Source: Omphalotus guepiniiformis
Taxonomy: Eukaryota; Basidiomycota; Agaricomycetes; Agaricales; Omphalotaceae
DNA length: 64,000 nucleotides
NCBI GenBank assembly: GCA_028554645.1
Contig: JAQOOI010000080.1
Coordinates: forward strand, 1,612,001 to 1,676,000
Reading direction: 5' to 3'
How positions within the stretch are numbered: the stretch's first letter is position 1; every line of letters starts with the position of its first letter. The notes beneath the pieces are model-generated. The model was not told where the DNA came from and did not search any database. It was given only the letters and a program-made list of their open reading frames with translations. The position numbers were made by a program, and so were the translations under genes. Shown in pieces: positions 37,778 to 50,534 of this stretch.

Positions 37778-40732
37778 ATGGCTGGGAGGAAGAAGTCTAA
37801 TACTTCAAAACCCGCGGACAACGCGTCAAAAGGCAAAACGGTCAGTTCCTATTACTCTGACCTTCGCGTTTGATTCTGAAGTTGTTAGCCGTGCTGGACG
37901 CGCTATCTGTGAAGACGAGCCAAAGGAGCATACTTGATCACTTCACCAAGAAACAAACAACTGGTGCAACTGGACTGAATGCCATACCGCATCCGCCAGA
38001 TCCTGAACCCGGTACGACTGGGTCCCACATCGCTTTAAGCGTAGAACACGTTTATAATGAAGAGTGGGATGTTCCTACAAGAGGCAAAGATGTTCTCTCA
38101 TATATGGAAGATGCTGCCGTAGTCGAACCCAACTGTGAGTCTTCTTGCTTGCTTGTTATTTGTGTGTTTACAACTTTAACAGCTCAATCGTCTAATGATA
38201 CTGAAATCTTTTTTGGGCCTCCAGAATCCTCTTCTCCCAATATTATCGACCTTATTGACGTTACATGCTCTCGTTCAACCTCACCGACCTTATCTGCGCC
38301 AGACCTTGGAACCAGGAAAGACATTCCGATAGTTGTAGATTCATCTCCTGTCAAGATCAAGGTTAATACACCAACTACGGGTATGAGCTTGTCTTCAGTA
38401 AAACCTGTAAAACCTGCGCCAAAGCAAGTGTACTCGATATTTGCGCCTCGGCCTCGCAGTGCTGTCACATCAACACCTGCGCAAAACTCTGTTGTTTCTT
38501 CGACTTCTGTCGGTCATCTTTTCCAGGCCCCGTATCCCGACCAAGTATCGCAACATGTACGAGGACCACAAACATCATATACTTCTTGTCCTACATCTCT
38601 CCCTGTCCGCAAGCATCCTTCGCTTCCGAAGGATCACTCTTCACAGTCTCTGAAGAGTATAGTTCCTCCTGATGATGACCAGACTTATTGTCCTCATACA
38701 ACGCAAAAGTTCCGTGTCCAGGTGTCTTCGTCGCCTACCACTAGAATGGCTCATTTAGGGTCAATACCGACGGAGCACCAGCAATCTCATCCTGCCATCG
38801 CTCGTATGGTCGAGGCAGCTTGCGCCGAGCCAGCGGACAACGTCTTGCCACCGAGCAAGCTCTGGACCGAGAAATGGCGACCTACTCAAGCATCGCACGT
38901 TCTCGGGAATGAGCATCATGCCGAATATTTACGGCGCTGGCTTTGTGCCCTCGAGGTGAAATCAGACACCGCGCCTACTGCCGAATCTTCGTCACAGCCT
39001 AATAAAAAAGCAAAGGGGAAGGGTAAGGAGAAGAGGGGGACAAAGCGCCCGCGTGTCGTTCGCGCGGTGGCTAAGAGGCCCGGAAGAAAGAAGCGAAGGA
39101 TAGATTCGGACGGAGAGGATGATTGGATTGTTTACAGCGATGATTTTCTTCAGGACGAAGAACCCGTCCCAAGTGGGGGAGATAATGATGAATACTTGGA
39201 CCAGAAACCATCACGATTGTATCGCCGATCTTCTCATGGCTATTCACCTCACAATGCCCAAGATATCACAGATAATCGTTTGTTCAATGAACAGTTGACA
39301 AACACCATCCTGCTTACCGGGCCCCCCGGCTGCGGGAAGACGGCTGCGGTCTACGCATGTGCAGAAGAACTCGGATGGGAGGTCTTTGAAGTCTACCCTG
39401 GCATAGGAAAGCGAAGCGGTGCGAATCTAGAAAACCTGGTTGGTGAAGTGGGTAAGAACCATCTAGTACGAAAAGCGCAGCATTGGGACAAGGAATTGGA
39501 GACCAAGGCAAAAGGTGACAGTCTATTGAGCTCCTTCCCGCGGAGCAAGCATCCTGAAGGTCTCAGGGATGACAAGTGCCAGAATCCACCCTCGACTGTC
39601 GTGAACGAGAATGGCAGTCATTCCGTAGAGGGTGATTCTGAACCTCGCTTTACGGTCCGCCAGTCTTTAGTTCTATTGGAAGAAGTGGACGTTCTTTTCA
39701 GAGAAGATGCCAACTTTTGGCCTGCTGTCATCAACTTGATCAAGGATTGCAAGCGTCCCGTGATCCTGACATGCAATGGTACTGTTCTGTTACTCATTGT
39801 TTCATTCAAGATAGCTGGTTGATTCCTGGGCGCTAGATGTTTCCGTGGTACCCACTGCAGATCTCCCCTTACAAAGCACCTTGAAGTTCGAAGCGTGTCC
39901 TGATGATGTAGCAACATCGTTTCTGCAAGCTGTATGCTGCGCCGAGAGCTATTTGGTGGAACGCAGTATCATATCTGGCGTCTATGAAAGCTCTGCGCAC
40001 GATCAGCCGCCGGATCTCCGTCGAAGCCTTCATTGGCTTCAAATGTGGTGTCCTGTGAACATGGATGAGGAGCGGACCGTTCCGTGTAATCAGGACAACC
40101 AAGATCTTGAAGATCTGATATATTGGCGGTGGCCCCTACCAGGCACCAAGTCTTCTGACGCGCCAAACGAGAGTTTCCACGACAAATATTCTATTGAAAC
40201 ATCCCATGCAGAACTAATTTCATACACAGACAGCTACCTATTATGGAACGCGATGGACACGCCTAAGGTGGGTAGTAGTGTGTGTTTGCGCCCCGTTCTC
40301 GTTTCTAACGGACATTGACCATAGATCAAGGAGAGTGAAGACGATGTTTTGGGCCCTCCTACACTGTCGTACAGTGGACATCACGATCGAGATTGGTCGA
40401 TCGTGTCATCGGCCATAGGCATGTCGCGTGGCGCACTTCAGAACCCCCCACGTTACAAAGGTAGCGTGAACGACACGCGTGCGCTGGTGCAAGCTCGCGT
40501 GCAGTACGAAGAACTGCTGAAAGAAGTGGGACATAACGTGGCAGTTGGGGAAATGCGGAGAGGGGTTGTCGATCTGGACTACGTGCCGTGGATGCGAGAG
40601 ATGATCGCTGTCGACGAAAGGGAAGAACGAGGACGGGGAGGACGAATGACACGAAACAGTCAAGGATACATTCGGACGATAGACCTGAGCTGGAAGGGAC
40701 GGAGGGTGGTGGAAGAGAGTAGATTAATTTAG
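37778..40732 (+). CDS. ELG1: ELG1/ATAD5-like PCNA unloader (alternative RFC large subunit)
   Basis: Elg1/ATAD5 forms an RFC-like complex that removes PCNA from chromatin after replication. An N-terminal PIP box, QRSILDHF (Q-x-x-I-x-x-H-F), appears once the first intron is spliced (MAGRKKSNTSK...KTSQRSILDHFTKK). A Ser/Pro-rich region of about 300 residues follows, then KLWTEKWRPTQASHVLGNEH, typical of RFC-type AAA+ proteins, a basic nuclear-localisation tract (KRPGRKKRRIDSD), Walker A in ILLTGPPGCGKTAAVYACAE and a Walker B variant LVLLEEVDVLF, then PVILTCND. The collar region continues to RRVVEESRLI. Introns near 37838-37905, 38134-38181, 39779-39833 and 40266-40323. The start ATG at 37778 opens the frame directly before the PIP box. 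Confidence 0.87.
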
Positions 40733-40747
40733 CCAAATAAGGAAATG

Positions 40748-40755
40748 TCACGTGA
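40748..40755. promoter_or_regulatory. Palindromic E-box TCACGTGA
   Basis: A perfect TCACGTGA lies 97 bp before the bHLH start codon and 16 bp after the ELG1 stop. The bHLH protein has the H-E-R basic-region residues that specify CACGTG, so autoregulation is possible. A single 8-mer match is weak evidence by itself. Confidence 0.35.
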
Positions 40756-40851
40756 GAAGTTAGCCACGTTGCTGGTATCTTGTCATTTTTCTGAATCTTA
40801 GTGGTTGTACATATAACTGGATTGCTGGATACCGCCTTAATTCGTTGCTCC

Positions 40852-42655
40852 ATGCCTGAGCACGACGCCAGTCGTCCATCTCCTTCTTCCCCGTCGTTGC
40901 AGTCGACGTCCTCGAAGCCTTCCTCCTCAAAGGATGCTGTCTCGAGACTCTCTCCAGTAGTCCCTTTGGCTCCTCTCGAATATCTGCAGAATCAGCGGAG
41001 AGGTTCCATCACTGACCCGTCTCTCCACGCTGCCCCTGTATCCCAAAAGCAAATTCCAAATTCCCAACTATACCGGCAAACTTCTGACCCGCTTGCCCCG
41101 TCCGACCCTCGTCCGTCCTCTTCTTTTGTATTTGGTGACGCTACTCCCCATCATCCATCCGAAAATGTTGCTCACATACGCAAGCTTTTACGTTCGCCTT
41201 CGTCTGAGCACGACAAGTCACGCTCGGCACCTACCTCCGACCGCTCGATATCTACCATTTGTGAGAATCCGGGCTCTGAAGGTGCGTCACGCGCTGTTTG
41301 CTATCATCCATGTCTCATCCGTCACATCGTGCAGATACAAGCAGAAACGATCTTCAGACACGGCGTCCGTCCACAGCAGGAGCAGAGACACAAACGCTGG
41401 CGGCACATGGGACAAAGCGAAAAATGTCTACGGATCGAAGCGGATTGACTTTGGCTGAAGAGATCGATCCACAGCTTGCAGGACCGGGTGTGAGTGGGAA
41501 TACGGACGTGGACATGGACGCACCGGCACCGAAACGGAGAGGATCTGCTATTGATACGCATCGAATGGACCAATTGACGCTGAACGAGAGACGAAACTCT
41601 GTAGATTCTCGAGGGACATCGCACTGGTGGTCGAATGAGAGACGAGATTCCACTTCCTCCATGTTTTCCGCCGTTTCTGGCTACTCGGCTTTTTCCGGCA
41701 CGGACTCCCCGCAGGGCCGGGCTCCGGCCGGCATTGCAACTTTCGCGTGGCCCACGAGCAGCCAACCGCCAGACTCGTCTAGCATGCAGCATGAACTCGA
41801 TCCGTCCTCGACTGTACATATGATGCCTCCAATGAATTTTACTCAGGACAGGAGAATGTCTGTTCCAGATTCTCTTTCTACTCCTTCTGCTGGTCCCACT
41901 AGAATGCTTCGTTCTCGTTCTCGCCCACCGTCGCGACAGACTCGCAACACAGATCCTGTAAATTCTCCCTCTGCTCCTTCTTCCGGACAGGAAGACGCTT
42001 CTTCCGCACCTTCTCCAGCTGCTGGGGGTTCCGGTAAATCAGGCTCTGCGCCATATGCTCGCAGCCCAGAGTTACGGGTCAGCCACAAGCTCGCGGAGAG
42101 GAAACGGAGGAAAGAAATGAAAGATTTGTTCGACGAGTTGCGTGATTCTTTACCGGCGGATAGGGGTATGAAGGCAAGCAAGTGGGAGATTCTCAGCAAA
42201 GGTGCGTTTCCCATCCGGGTCAAGTTGTTTCAATCTTTTTAGTTCAACTCCCGATTCCAGCAATCGATTTCGTCGGTCAGCTAAAACAAAGTCATCAGGA
42301 GATGGCTAGAGAGATAGATATGTTGCGACATGAATTGGATGTTGTAAGGCAGAATGCTGGTTTGCCACCCCAGTTCGCAGGCGGTCCACCGCCACCCGCA
42401 CTATACGGACAAGGTCCTCCTGTACCAGCGCCTTATCCTTTGCCTCCACCTGGAGTTATGCAACATCCACCACCTCCTCACCCATCGCAACATCCTCAGC
42501 ATCCTCAGCACCCTCAGCACCCCCACCCATCTCCCCAACCTCAACCCCCCTTATCACGACCAGCTTCTTCTCAAAATATGTTTCCTCCAGGAGGTGGTCC
42601 AAACGCACCAGCTCAAAACGGAAATGTCAACAGAACAGAAGTCCCTCCTACATGA
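40852..42655 (+). CDS. bHLH transcription factor (class B E-box type)
   Basis: A nuclear DNA-binding protein of about 560 residues. Most of the N-terminus is Ser/Pro-rich and disordered. The bHLH spans [40 protein letters not shown] and [20 protein letters not shown], with helix 2 completed only after an intron near 42201-42259. In the basic region, His, Glu and Arg sit at the spacing (H-x3-E-x3-R) that specifies CACGTG. The helix extends as [14 protein letters not shown], a short zipper-like coil. The C-terminus is Pro/His/Gln-rich with a [11 protein letters not shown] repeat. Another intron near 41281-41335 joins NPGSED to TSRNDLQ. I cannot assign an orthologue. Confidence 0.85.
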
Positions 42656-43003
42656 CGCACATATATATTTGTATTCTTGCCGCCCCCCTTTTTTGTGTTG
42701 TTCAATTTCAATTCTGTAGGTAGTTGGGACATGTTATTCCGTACATACGAAAGAAGTTTATACCTGTGTTTTGTGCTACACTTTTTGAATGTGCGCTTGC
42801 GCATTGTTTCAGAACAAAATCAATTATCGGAGAACAAGAGATCCCGGCTTGAATCTTGAGGCGCGCGAACAATAGTCAGCATCCACAATCTCTCACCTCA
42901 TCACCCATCACGACCATATTCTCACTCCTCCTTCTGAGTGTATAGACAAAGTCTTTCGTCTCACCACGCTGCTACCCAAGTTTAATCATTTTCGCGCTAC
43001 TCG
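42656..43003. other. Intergenic region
   Basis: About 350 bp between the bHLH stop and the TFG1 start, both on the plus strand. It contains a pyrimidine-rich stretch just before TFG1, typical of fungal promoters, and no other visible feature. Confidence 0.35.
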
Positions 43004-45227
43004 ATGCCTCCCAAGGCTGATATTTCGCTACTGTTTCACCCAAAAAAGAATGCGCGCAAGAACACACCTGTATCTTCTCCCAAACCCAACCCTGGTGGTT
43101 CTCCAGGTCCTAAACCGTCACCAGCTTTGAAGCCTCCGCCACCAAAAGCTAAAGAGGACGACGAGGAGGAACTACAACTACCTGTGGGCGGGTATTCGGA
43201 TTATAAGCTAATGTCATCGGCACTGAATGGGTGGAAATACGACGTTTTCAAGTTCGACTCGAGGAAGAGTGTGGATATCATGAGGTGGCAGGCGCCTATA
43301 AAGCTGAACCGGAAAGATCTGAGGAGAGGGGACCCAGCTGCAAGCGGCGTAGGCCTCGCAGTCCGCCCCATGCTTGGCCCAGATGGTCAACAGGTTATTG
43401 GCGTAGACGGCAAGCCGGTTATGGTGGATGTCGATGGAAGGCCAGTGACGGATAATGCGTCAGGAAGTGGGTCAGGGAAGGGGAAAGGTTTCAATGGGAA
43501 TGGGAACAACAAGAAGAAATTTCAGAAAAAGACGCGGCAGGTGTTCATTGTGCCGGACGAGATACGGAATTTGAGAAAGGAGGAGAGGTATCCTTGGGTT
43601 ATTGAAGATGCTTCGGGCCAGGAAACATGGACAGCTCAGCTCGAGGACACAACCAAGTCGGGCTCATACGCGTTCTTTATGCCTGCAGCGAACGAAATTT
43701 TCAAGTTTGTTCCATCACACCGATACTATAAATTTCAAAAGAAGCTTCACCATGACTTGCCTACCGACACGATAACTATGGAATCTGCAGTAGGTGTTGA
43801 TTTGTGCCACTGATATCATGTGTCTACAAACGTCTATTCTAGTATGTAAAAAGCCAGAAACGCGACCCGTCTGTATGGCTGCACCAAAGAAACGGCAAAG
43901 GCCCTTCTGCAGCTACCGCAGCTATGTTCAAAGCCGAGGCCGAAGGACGTACTGTGTCCGGTGGTAGCGGATCTTTGGTCTATGATACTCAACAGAGTCT
44001 CGGGCCTGGAGGACGAAAGTTGAAGGCCGTAGACAGCGGGGCAGACCTGTTCGGTGAAGATGAGGAAGATGGTGAGGGTGCAAAGAAACGAGCCAGAGAG
44101 TATGGTGGTGAAGGTGATTTGGATGAAATCACTTTTGAGGAAGATTTTGCCGATGATGAGGAGAAAATGGACGTGGAGGACACCAATGATCAAGAAGCGA
44201 AAGAATTAGAGGTGAATTCTTCATTGATTCTCTTCGCACATAATAGATGACATCGCTCTCATTTACAGGAACGCTTGAAAAAAGAGTATAAGAACGCCAA
44301 TAAGACACGCGAAGGTTACATTGACGAGTCTGATGAAGAAGAAGAGAAGCCTGGTATGTCGAAACAAGCCAAGGCAATGCAGAAGATCATTCGCGCACGG
44401 GAAGGAAATGACGTATACGATAGCGAGGAAGAGGATAATCCCTATGCATCGTCTGTGAGTAGGGGAGCGCTTATTTTCATATGCTGTACTCAATTACTGG
44501 TATTCTACAGCAAGAGGAGGAGGAGGAGGAGGAGCCTGCTCCTCCAACAGGTCCTGCCGTGCAGCCGCAGTCTCAGCCACATTCGCCGCCTGAATCCCAA
44601 TCTTCCGAGACTGGAGAGGCGCCCAAACCATCCTTGTTGAACGGCAACGGCGTAGGAGCGCCTGGTTCTCGGGCAACATCGCCCGTCCTCGGCGGGCATT
44701 CGGTAGTAGCAAAGCGTGCGACCAGCCCTAAAGCCCCTAAACTGAAAACCAATGGTGCTAGCCGCAGCGGAAGTCCCCTAGCGAGTCGTGCGACTAGCCC
44801 TGTGGGTGCTGGTCCAACTGACAGAGCTAACAGTCCAGTCGCTGGAATACAGCAGGGGATGATGCCACTGAAGAAGCGAAAGGCCGAAGATGCGGTGTCT
44901 CCGACATCACCCGTTGGTGCTGGTCCGCCTAAACAGAAGAAGCGTAAAGCTCCAACGTCCGAGACAGGGCTGGGGGCAGTTGCGACACCAACAGGACCAC
45001 TCGAAGATCGACTTTTGATTGAATGGCTGAAGAACACTCCAAACGCATCGACAAGGGAGTGTATTCAGTATTTTACGCCGTATATTAAGGATGATCCCGA
45101 GATGAAGAAGAAATTCACGACTCTGGTGAAGGAAGTCGCGCAATTGAAGAATGGCGTTCTTGTGCTTCGCTCGGCTTATCAGGGTGGATCGGCAGCGCCA
45201 TCGCCTGCACCAACCCCATCGGGTTGA
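43004..45227 (+). CDS. TFG1: Transcription initiation factor IIF alpha subunit (RAP74/Tfg1)
   Basis: TFIIF alpha binds RNA polymerase II at promoters and supports start-site selection and early elongation. The N-terminal dimerisation domain shows GGYSDYKLMSSALNGWKYDV, FKFDSRKSVDIMRWQAPIKL and, after a Gly/Asn-rich insert, QVFIVPDEIRNLRKEERYPW and SGSYAFFMPAANEIFKFVPS. An acidic and coiled middle follows (DEITFEEDFADDEEKMDVED, LEERLKKEYKNANKTREGYI), then a Glu run after an intron near 44454-44511, a region with repeated RATSP sites, and a C-terminal winged-helix (EDRLLIEWLKNTPNASTREC, IQYFTPYIKDDPEMKKKFTT, LVKEVAQLKNGVLVLRS). About 675 residues and three introns. Confidence 0.93.
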
Positions 45228-45712
45228 TTTAGACCACACGCAGATGTGTTATGCCCGTGTCATGCATATGTTACACAAACCGCTTTGATATTGATATTCT
45301 CATACAAAATATGCGCCAGGTGTGGTTTATCTTTTACACAACATGACACGCTGATTACATCGCTGGACATGATAATATTATTACCATTACTTGTATGTCT
45401 TTCATCGAAGTGTTTAAACAACGACTAATAGAGTGATGCAGGAGCTATTGCTTTGACAGGGTGCTCACATGGCGCCTATCTGAGTAAATTTTCTGCTTGA
45501 GCACAATCAACGGGCACAATCAACGGGTAAGAAACGCCATAAAAAAAGGACGAAAAAGTGGACAATTTTACCTCATGACTAACTTTGTTTCGTCGGAAGA
45601 TAGTCGACAATCACCCATATGAAATTCGCCTGATCGAGCCCAGATGGACAGGAGCTGGTGGATGCATAAAGCTCTTCGCATTGCTCTATTCGCCGTGCCC
45701 CTTTCGTACATC
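45228..45712. other. Intergenic region
   Basis: About 485 bp between TFG1 and the chitin deacetylase, same strand. An in-frame ATG at 45644 precedes the chosen start. A direct duplication of CAATCAACGGG lies near 45506-45528. Nothing else is visible. Confidence 0.35.
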
Positions 45713-47348
45713 ATGGTCCTCTCCGTCTGTCTGGCATCTCTTATTCTCGCCGGTCTTTCTTTGGCTCACCCTTTTCATGTTGACCGCCGCCTTCCAAGTT
45801 CTACATGGTATCAGGCTCGAGATCATTCCGTTCACGGTCTTTTCAAGCGGGATCAGGGTGCAGATGGCGAAGACTATGCTACGGTTGGATCTCCAGGTAG
45901 ATTTCAAGAACCTCAGCCCGTGCTAGTATTTATTTACTCTTGCTTCTCAGCATGGTCTGCAGCGTACCCTCAGACTACTCCGGACTCGACCAAGCTTCCT
46001 CAAGAATGGACCGATGCTTTAAGTGCTGCAGAATCTGCCGGCCTTATACCCAATATCCCTCAGTCGACAGGTCTACCCAATGAGAATCCAAGCTATCCTC
46101 AGGGAAACGACCCTAATAGCCCTGCTATCTGTTCGGCCACGTACAAGTGTCGAATTGCAGAAGATATTTGGGATGCACCAGAAGGTTACTTTGGCACTGG
46201 TTTCGATGATGGCCCAACACCGGCGCGTTCTGGTTTCTCACAAATCAATAATCCGTAAACAAACAAACTAACTACCAACCTTCTCCTAGGCCACTCCCGG
46301 TTTAATCCAGTTCCTAGAGTCCAACAACGAAACCGCGACCCATTTCATGATCGGCATAAACATTCTCAACAATGCAGATGCTTTCCAGCAAGCCTTTCAG
46401 AGTGGTGGAGATATTGCCTGTCACACGTACACACACCCGTACATGACCACGTTAAGTAACTTGGACGTAGTTGCTCAGGTAAGAAATGCGCATCTCTTCT
46501 CCGCACCGTGCTGGCAGCTAAATATACCGGTAGCTTGGATGGACAATGGAAATTATCCACAATTCGACTGGAGGGCGTGTGCCAAAATTCTGGAGGCCTC
46601 CCTACGGTGACACAGACGTGAGAGTCAGTGCCATTGCCAGAGAGGTTTTCGGTTTGCAAACGATCATCTGGAATCAAGAGTGTGTATTCTATTTTCTTTT
46701 ACCATCTACCCGAATTACTCACCTGGTCATATTCTAGTACCGAAGACTGGAGTTTGACCAGTGGGGGTACAACTCTCCAAACTATTCAGAATTCTTTCAA
46801 TCAATGGCTGACAGGTAAGTTCTTATGGCATGCATTGTCAAGTCGTGACTGAACTGACATCCGTTGCAGGACCAAAGAATCCAGGACTTATTGTTCTTGA
46901 ACACGAGCTCTCCGATCAGTCAGTGCAAGCCTTCAAAGATAATTATGCTACTATCAAGTCGAACGGTTGGACGATGAAGTCTGTCGCCCAGCTCGTAAAT
47001 GGGACGACGGCTTATCGAAACGCCGAGAGTTCTTCCTCCAGCACAGTCACAGTGGCTGACATTTTCAATGACCAGTGGGATAGCTCTACCTCCAGTTCTT
47101 CGTCGTCGTCGTCGGCGGCGACGTCTTCGAGTCAACCTGCGAGTACATCCAGGTAAGCGATTTATTTTGGAAGCTCCCGTGTAGTGTTAATGTCATATGC
47201 TAGGTCGTCTGCGAGTAGTGCATCCGCCTCACAAGCAGCTGTTTCTACTCAACCGAATTCATCCCTCGAATCTTTTTCCAGTGTAGCTGCAGTCGGTCTA
47301 AGTACCATGACCGTCGCCTTTATATCAGTTGTCTCTCTTCTCACATGA
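45713..47348 (+). CDS. Chitin deacetylase (CE4 / NodB domain), probably GPI-anchored
   Basis: An extracellular enzyme that converts cell-wall chitin to chitosan. Signal peptide MVLSVCLASLILAGLSLAHP. The NodB domain has the catalytic-base motif FDDGPTP, the metal-binding HTYTHP, and WRPPYGDTDVRVSAIAREVF after a spliced LGWTMEIIHNSTGGRVPKF; WNQDTEDWSL is the fourth motif and GLIVLEHELSDQSV the fifth. A Ser/Thr-rich stalk (poly-Ser) and a hydrophobic C-terminus (VAAVGLSTMTVAFISVVSLL) indicate a GPI anchor. About six short introns. The ATG at 45713 is used because it opens the signal peptide; the in-frame ATG at 45644 would place 23 residues before it. Confidence 0.92.
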
Positions 47349-48207
47349 ACGCTATCTGTCATCGTCTCTTTATCCTGTTCTGCTTTCTTGTGCATGCTAT
47401 GTTCATAGTTCCTTGAACTTCTCATTGGACTTATATCTTCAGAATAGTTTTACTTTAGGGCCCTACTACTCATACGAGATTTTCTCGCTCTTACATTTAT
47501 TTTGTGTATATTTGCTTAGATTTTACTGCATCACAGCTTTCAGCATCGTCTTTCTCGTACTTTTATTTTTTCTCTTAGCTTTTCTCTTAGCTTTAGTACT
47601 CTTTACGATCATTTCTGAATAACTTTATCGAACATTTATTACTATCGTTCATCTACTACACACTCCTTATGATCATCTCACGATTATACACAACTAGTTC
47701 AGATATGTGATGTATATGAACGCCGTGCAAACCTGATTGAACATATCAGCTCTCTCGTAAAAATCGAAGTATTCACATTTATAACACTAAAGTCTGTGTC
47801 CATACTTCATCACAGTCGATATCCAAAGTGTATAAACAGAAAGTTATTCATGTCTAACCATCAGCCAAGTTTACATACTGTCATGATTGTCCGAAAGTAT
47901 GAACGGGCAATAAAAAGTCGTGAAGTCATGATATGTGAGCACATTATGCTATAATAATATAGACGTGGTGACAAAACACAGAGTGAAAGTGCGAAATGAA
48001 TGCGCATGGATAAGTCGAGGAAACAGTAGCACTTCAACGACGTATCGCAAGGAAGAGAGCGGTGTAAGGCGGAACAACAAGCAGAAAACGAAAAACAATG
48101 CTACGGTATGAACCAAAAAGACGAAATAAGACTTAGCAATATAATTAAGCTGCATCAAACCAGTATAGAATGGTGTACGGGCAATGCATAGTACACGGGC
48201 CAAAATG
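47349..48207. other. Convergent intergenic region
   Basis: About 860 bp between the chitin deacetylase stop and the GCK-III stop. The first 300 bp are T-rich, as for a 3' UTR, with a tandem 12-mer TTTCTCTTAGCT near 47569-47592. The rest is AT-rich. I see no gene; the minus-strand frame at 47949-48203 is probably kinase 3' UTR. Confidence 0.45.
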
Positions 48208-50534
48208 CTACGTGAAACTGGGCCATTTCAGCTTGAGGCCCTCCAACCATCGCATATACAACAATTCAGCTATAGGTGACCTGCGTGCTGCAGATGAAGT
48301 ATCGTCACTCTTGACTGATGATGCTGATGAAGCAACGTCTGCACCCGAACCCGACAGTGAGCCTGATAAGTCCTCTTGCACTTCAGTGACTACAAGCCCC
48401 TTCGATGTCATTTCACTCTTTCGTGTTATTCGTCTATGAGGGAACAAGGCCCGCGATGTATGAATGTATTGCCTTACGGCCGGATTGCTGTGTGCCCATT
48501 CAGTACAAGACAAAGCGCAGATTTCAGAGGAAAGGTACCCACTCATTAAGGCCAGATAATATATCCAGCACCACGTTATAAGCAAGTTCAGGATTGGCCT
48601 CTTTGAGTTCAGAGAAACCCCGAGACAACATGCTGAGAGACTCAATCTCCCGAGCGTCCATATCATCGCGAATGCTCTGGAAATGAAACTCTTTAGAAAG
48701 AAGTCACAGAACACTGGAGAAAAATAATCACATTCTGTAGGAGAGGAAGAACAACCTCGTCAACGATGGACCGTCCCGCCTTTCCGATTTCACTTGCAGC
48801 GCGTCTGTGCATCGTAGGTGAAGTTGGAGAGCTACTTTCCCTGCGCAAGTCTCCGACATGCTCTGCCGACAATTTCAATGATCCTGCCGCATCCACCTTC
48901 TTGACGGGTCGTATAGTGTCTGCCCCGTTCCCAAGATCAGCTTCTCGCACCACAGTTCCTGGACCGGAAACAGAATGACGAGCGGCGTATGATGACCGCC
49001 TGCTGCTTCGCATGGAACCGCTGTAGGCTGGAGGTGGAGCGCCGTCAGTAGGAGTTACCGGAGCATCCGAAGATTCCACAGAAGATGTCTCGCCCGAGGC
49101 AAGCAAAGTCTGCATATCCTTCTCAGCCGCAGGACTCGAAGGGGGCTTTATGACGACTGTCGAGTGACTCGCTAACAGGTTGCTTCCAATACCGCCTACT
49201 ATAGGATCGCTACCTCTCGTTGCACCTCCTGTGTCCATTGTCCCTGTACTCGGATTCGCCGCCACCTCTTCCGATACTTCTGACAGAGTAAGATCTTTCG
49301 CCATACCATGCAATGTTCCCATGATAGAGGATGTTTTGATGGTATCAAAGTTCCAATCACTCCTCATGCTACTGTTCGCATCCCAGGCCATGCTATTCCT
49401 GATAGTAGCTTGATACATCTGTTGTGCGCCTTTCTGTGGCGAGCGTGCGCGGTATTCTTGATATCGCTCAATGAGCTCGGTAAGATACGAAGTCTTCCGA
49501 GCACCCCGAATGAATCGATGTTGGAGTAATTCATTGGCAGTGGGTCGCTATGAGGTTTGAATGAAAGTAAGCGTAACATGTTCAAGACCAGAAAAGGGAA
49601 ACAGTACATACAGCGTTGGGATCTTTTGTCAAGCATTGAGAGACAAAATCTTTAAAGGTTGCCGAGAAAGGACCTTCCAGAACTGGAGGTTTCGCTTTAG
49701 GAATGAGGAATAATACCCGCATAGGGTGATACTCTGCCAGCGGTGGCTCCCCCTTCGCCATCTCTATTGCCGTTATTCCTAAACTCCACATATCGGCCTT
49801 GGCATCATATCCTGCTTGTCGAATAACCTCTGGTGCCATCCAAAACGGGGTACCAACAAACGTATGCCGGAGAGTATTAGTGAGCTGGGCAGCCACACCA
49901 AAGTCCGCTAGCTTCACTTTCCCAGAGGAGGACAGGAGGACATTTGCTGCTTTGATATCCCTATGTATGGTGCCTTCGGTATGGAGGTAATCAAGGCCCA
50001 ACAAAAGTTCGCGACATATCACCGCGATGTGAGATTCCGAAAATGGACCTGGCTTGAGTAAGTCTAGACAAGAGCCTCCTGCCAGATATTCCATGACGAT
50101 CCATAGTTTGTAGGCGACAACAAAGGAGCCGTAGTACCGAGTAACATATTCAGAGTCGCACTGCGCGAGGTTGGCTATTTCTTGTTGAATTTCCGAAATG
50201 TCGTCGTCCGAGTCTTCCAAGTCTAAAAGAAAGAAAGACGTCAGGGAAAGTGACTTGATTCAGTACATCCTAACGCACCAATTTGCTTTATGGCCACCAC
50301 CTGTTTAGTTTCATTATGCATCGCCTTGTACACTGTTCCAAAACTGCCTGTGCCCAGCTTTTCCAGCAGTGTGTACTGACTGGCTGGATTGCTGCTGGGA
50401 ACGGGATACGGCTCGCGAGGTCGATTCTTGTGGTCAGCCTGCAAAGAAGGGGAACGAGTGAGAACTCTGGGTGGAGGTTTAGAGGTAGCATCATCAGAAC
50501 TGCTACGCTTCCCAAAGCGAGAGCCAGGAGCCAT
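48208..50534 (-). CDS. GCK-III (MST3/4/Sid1-like) Ste20-family protein kinase
   Basis: A germinal-centre-kinase III Ser/Thr kinase; fungal members act in septation, polarity and cell-wall signalling. N-terminal linker of about 55 residues, then a complete kinase domain: glycine loop [16 protein letters not shown], Lys in [20 protein letters not shown], then [20 protein letters not shown], catalytic loop [31 protein letters not shown] (DFG and activation loop), [11 protein letters not shown] and [20 protein letters not shown], which is the GCK-III boundary. A Ser/Thr/Pro-rich tail follows, then a C-terminal helical region ([59 protein letters not shown]). About six introns, total near 660 residues. 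The start at 50534 is the first in-frame ATG. Confidence 0.9.

Noticed and set aside
47949..48203. 84-codon minus-strand frame downstream of the GCK-III gene
   Set aside because: It lies where the kinase 3' UTR is expected and is hydrophobic low-complexity sequence.
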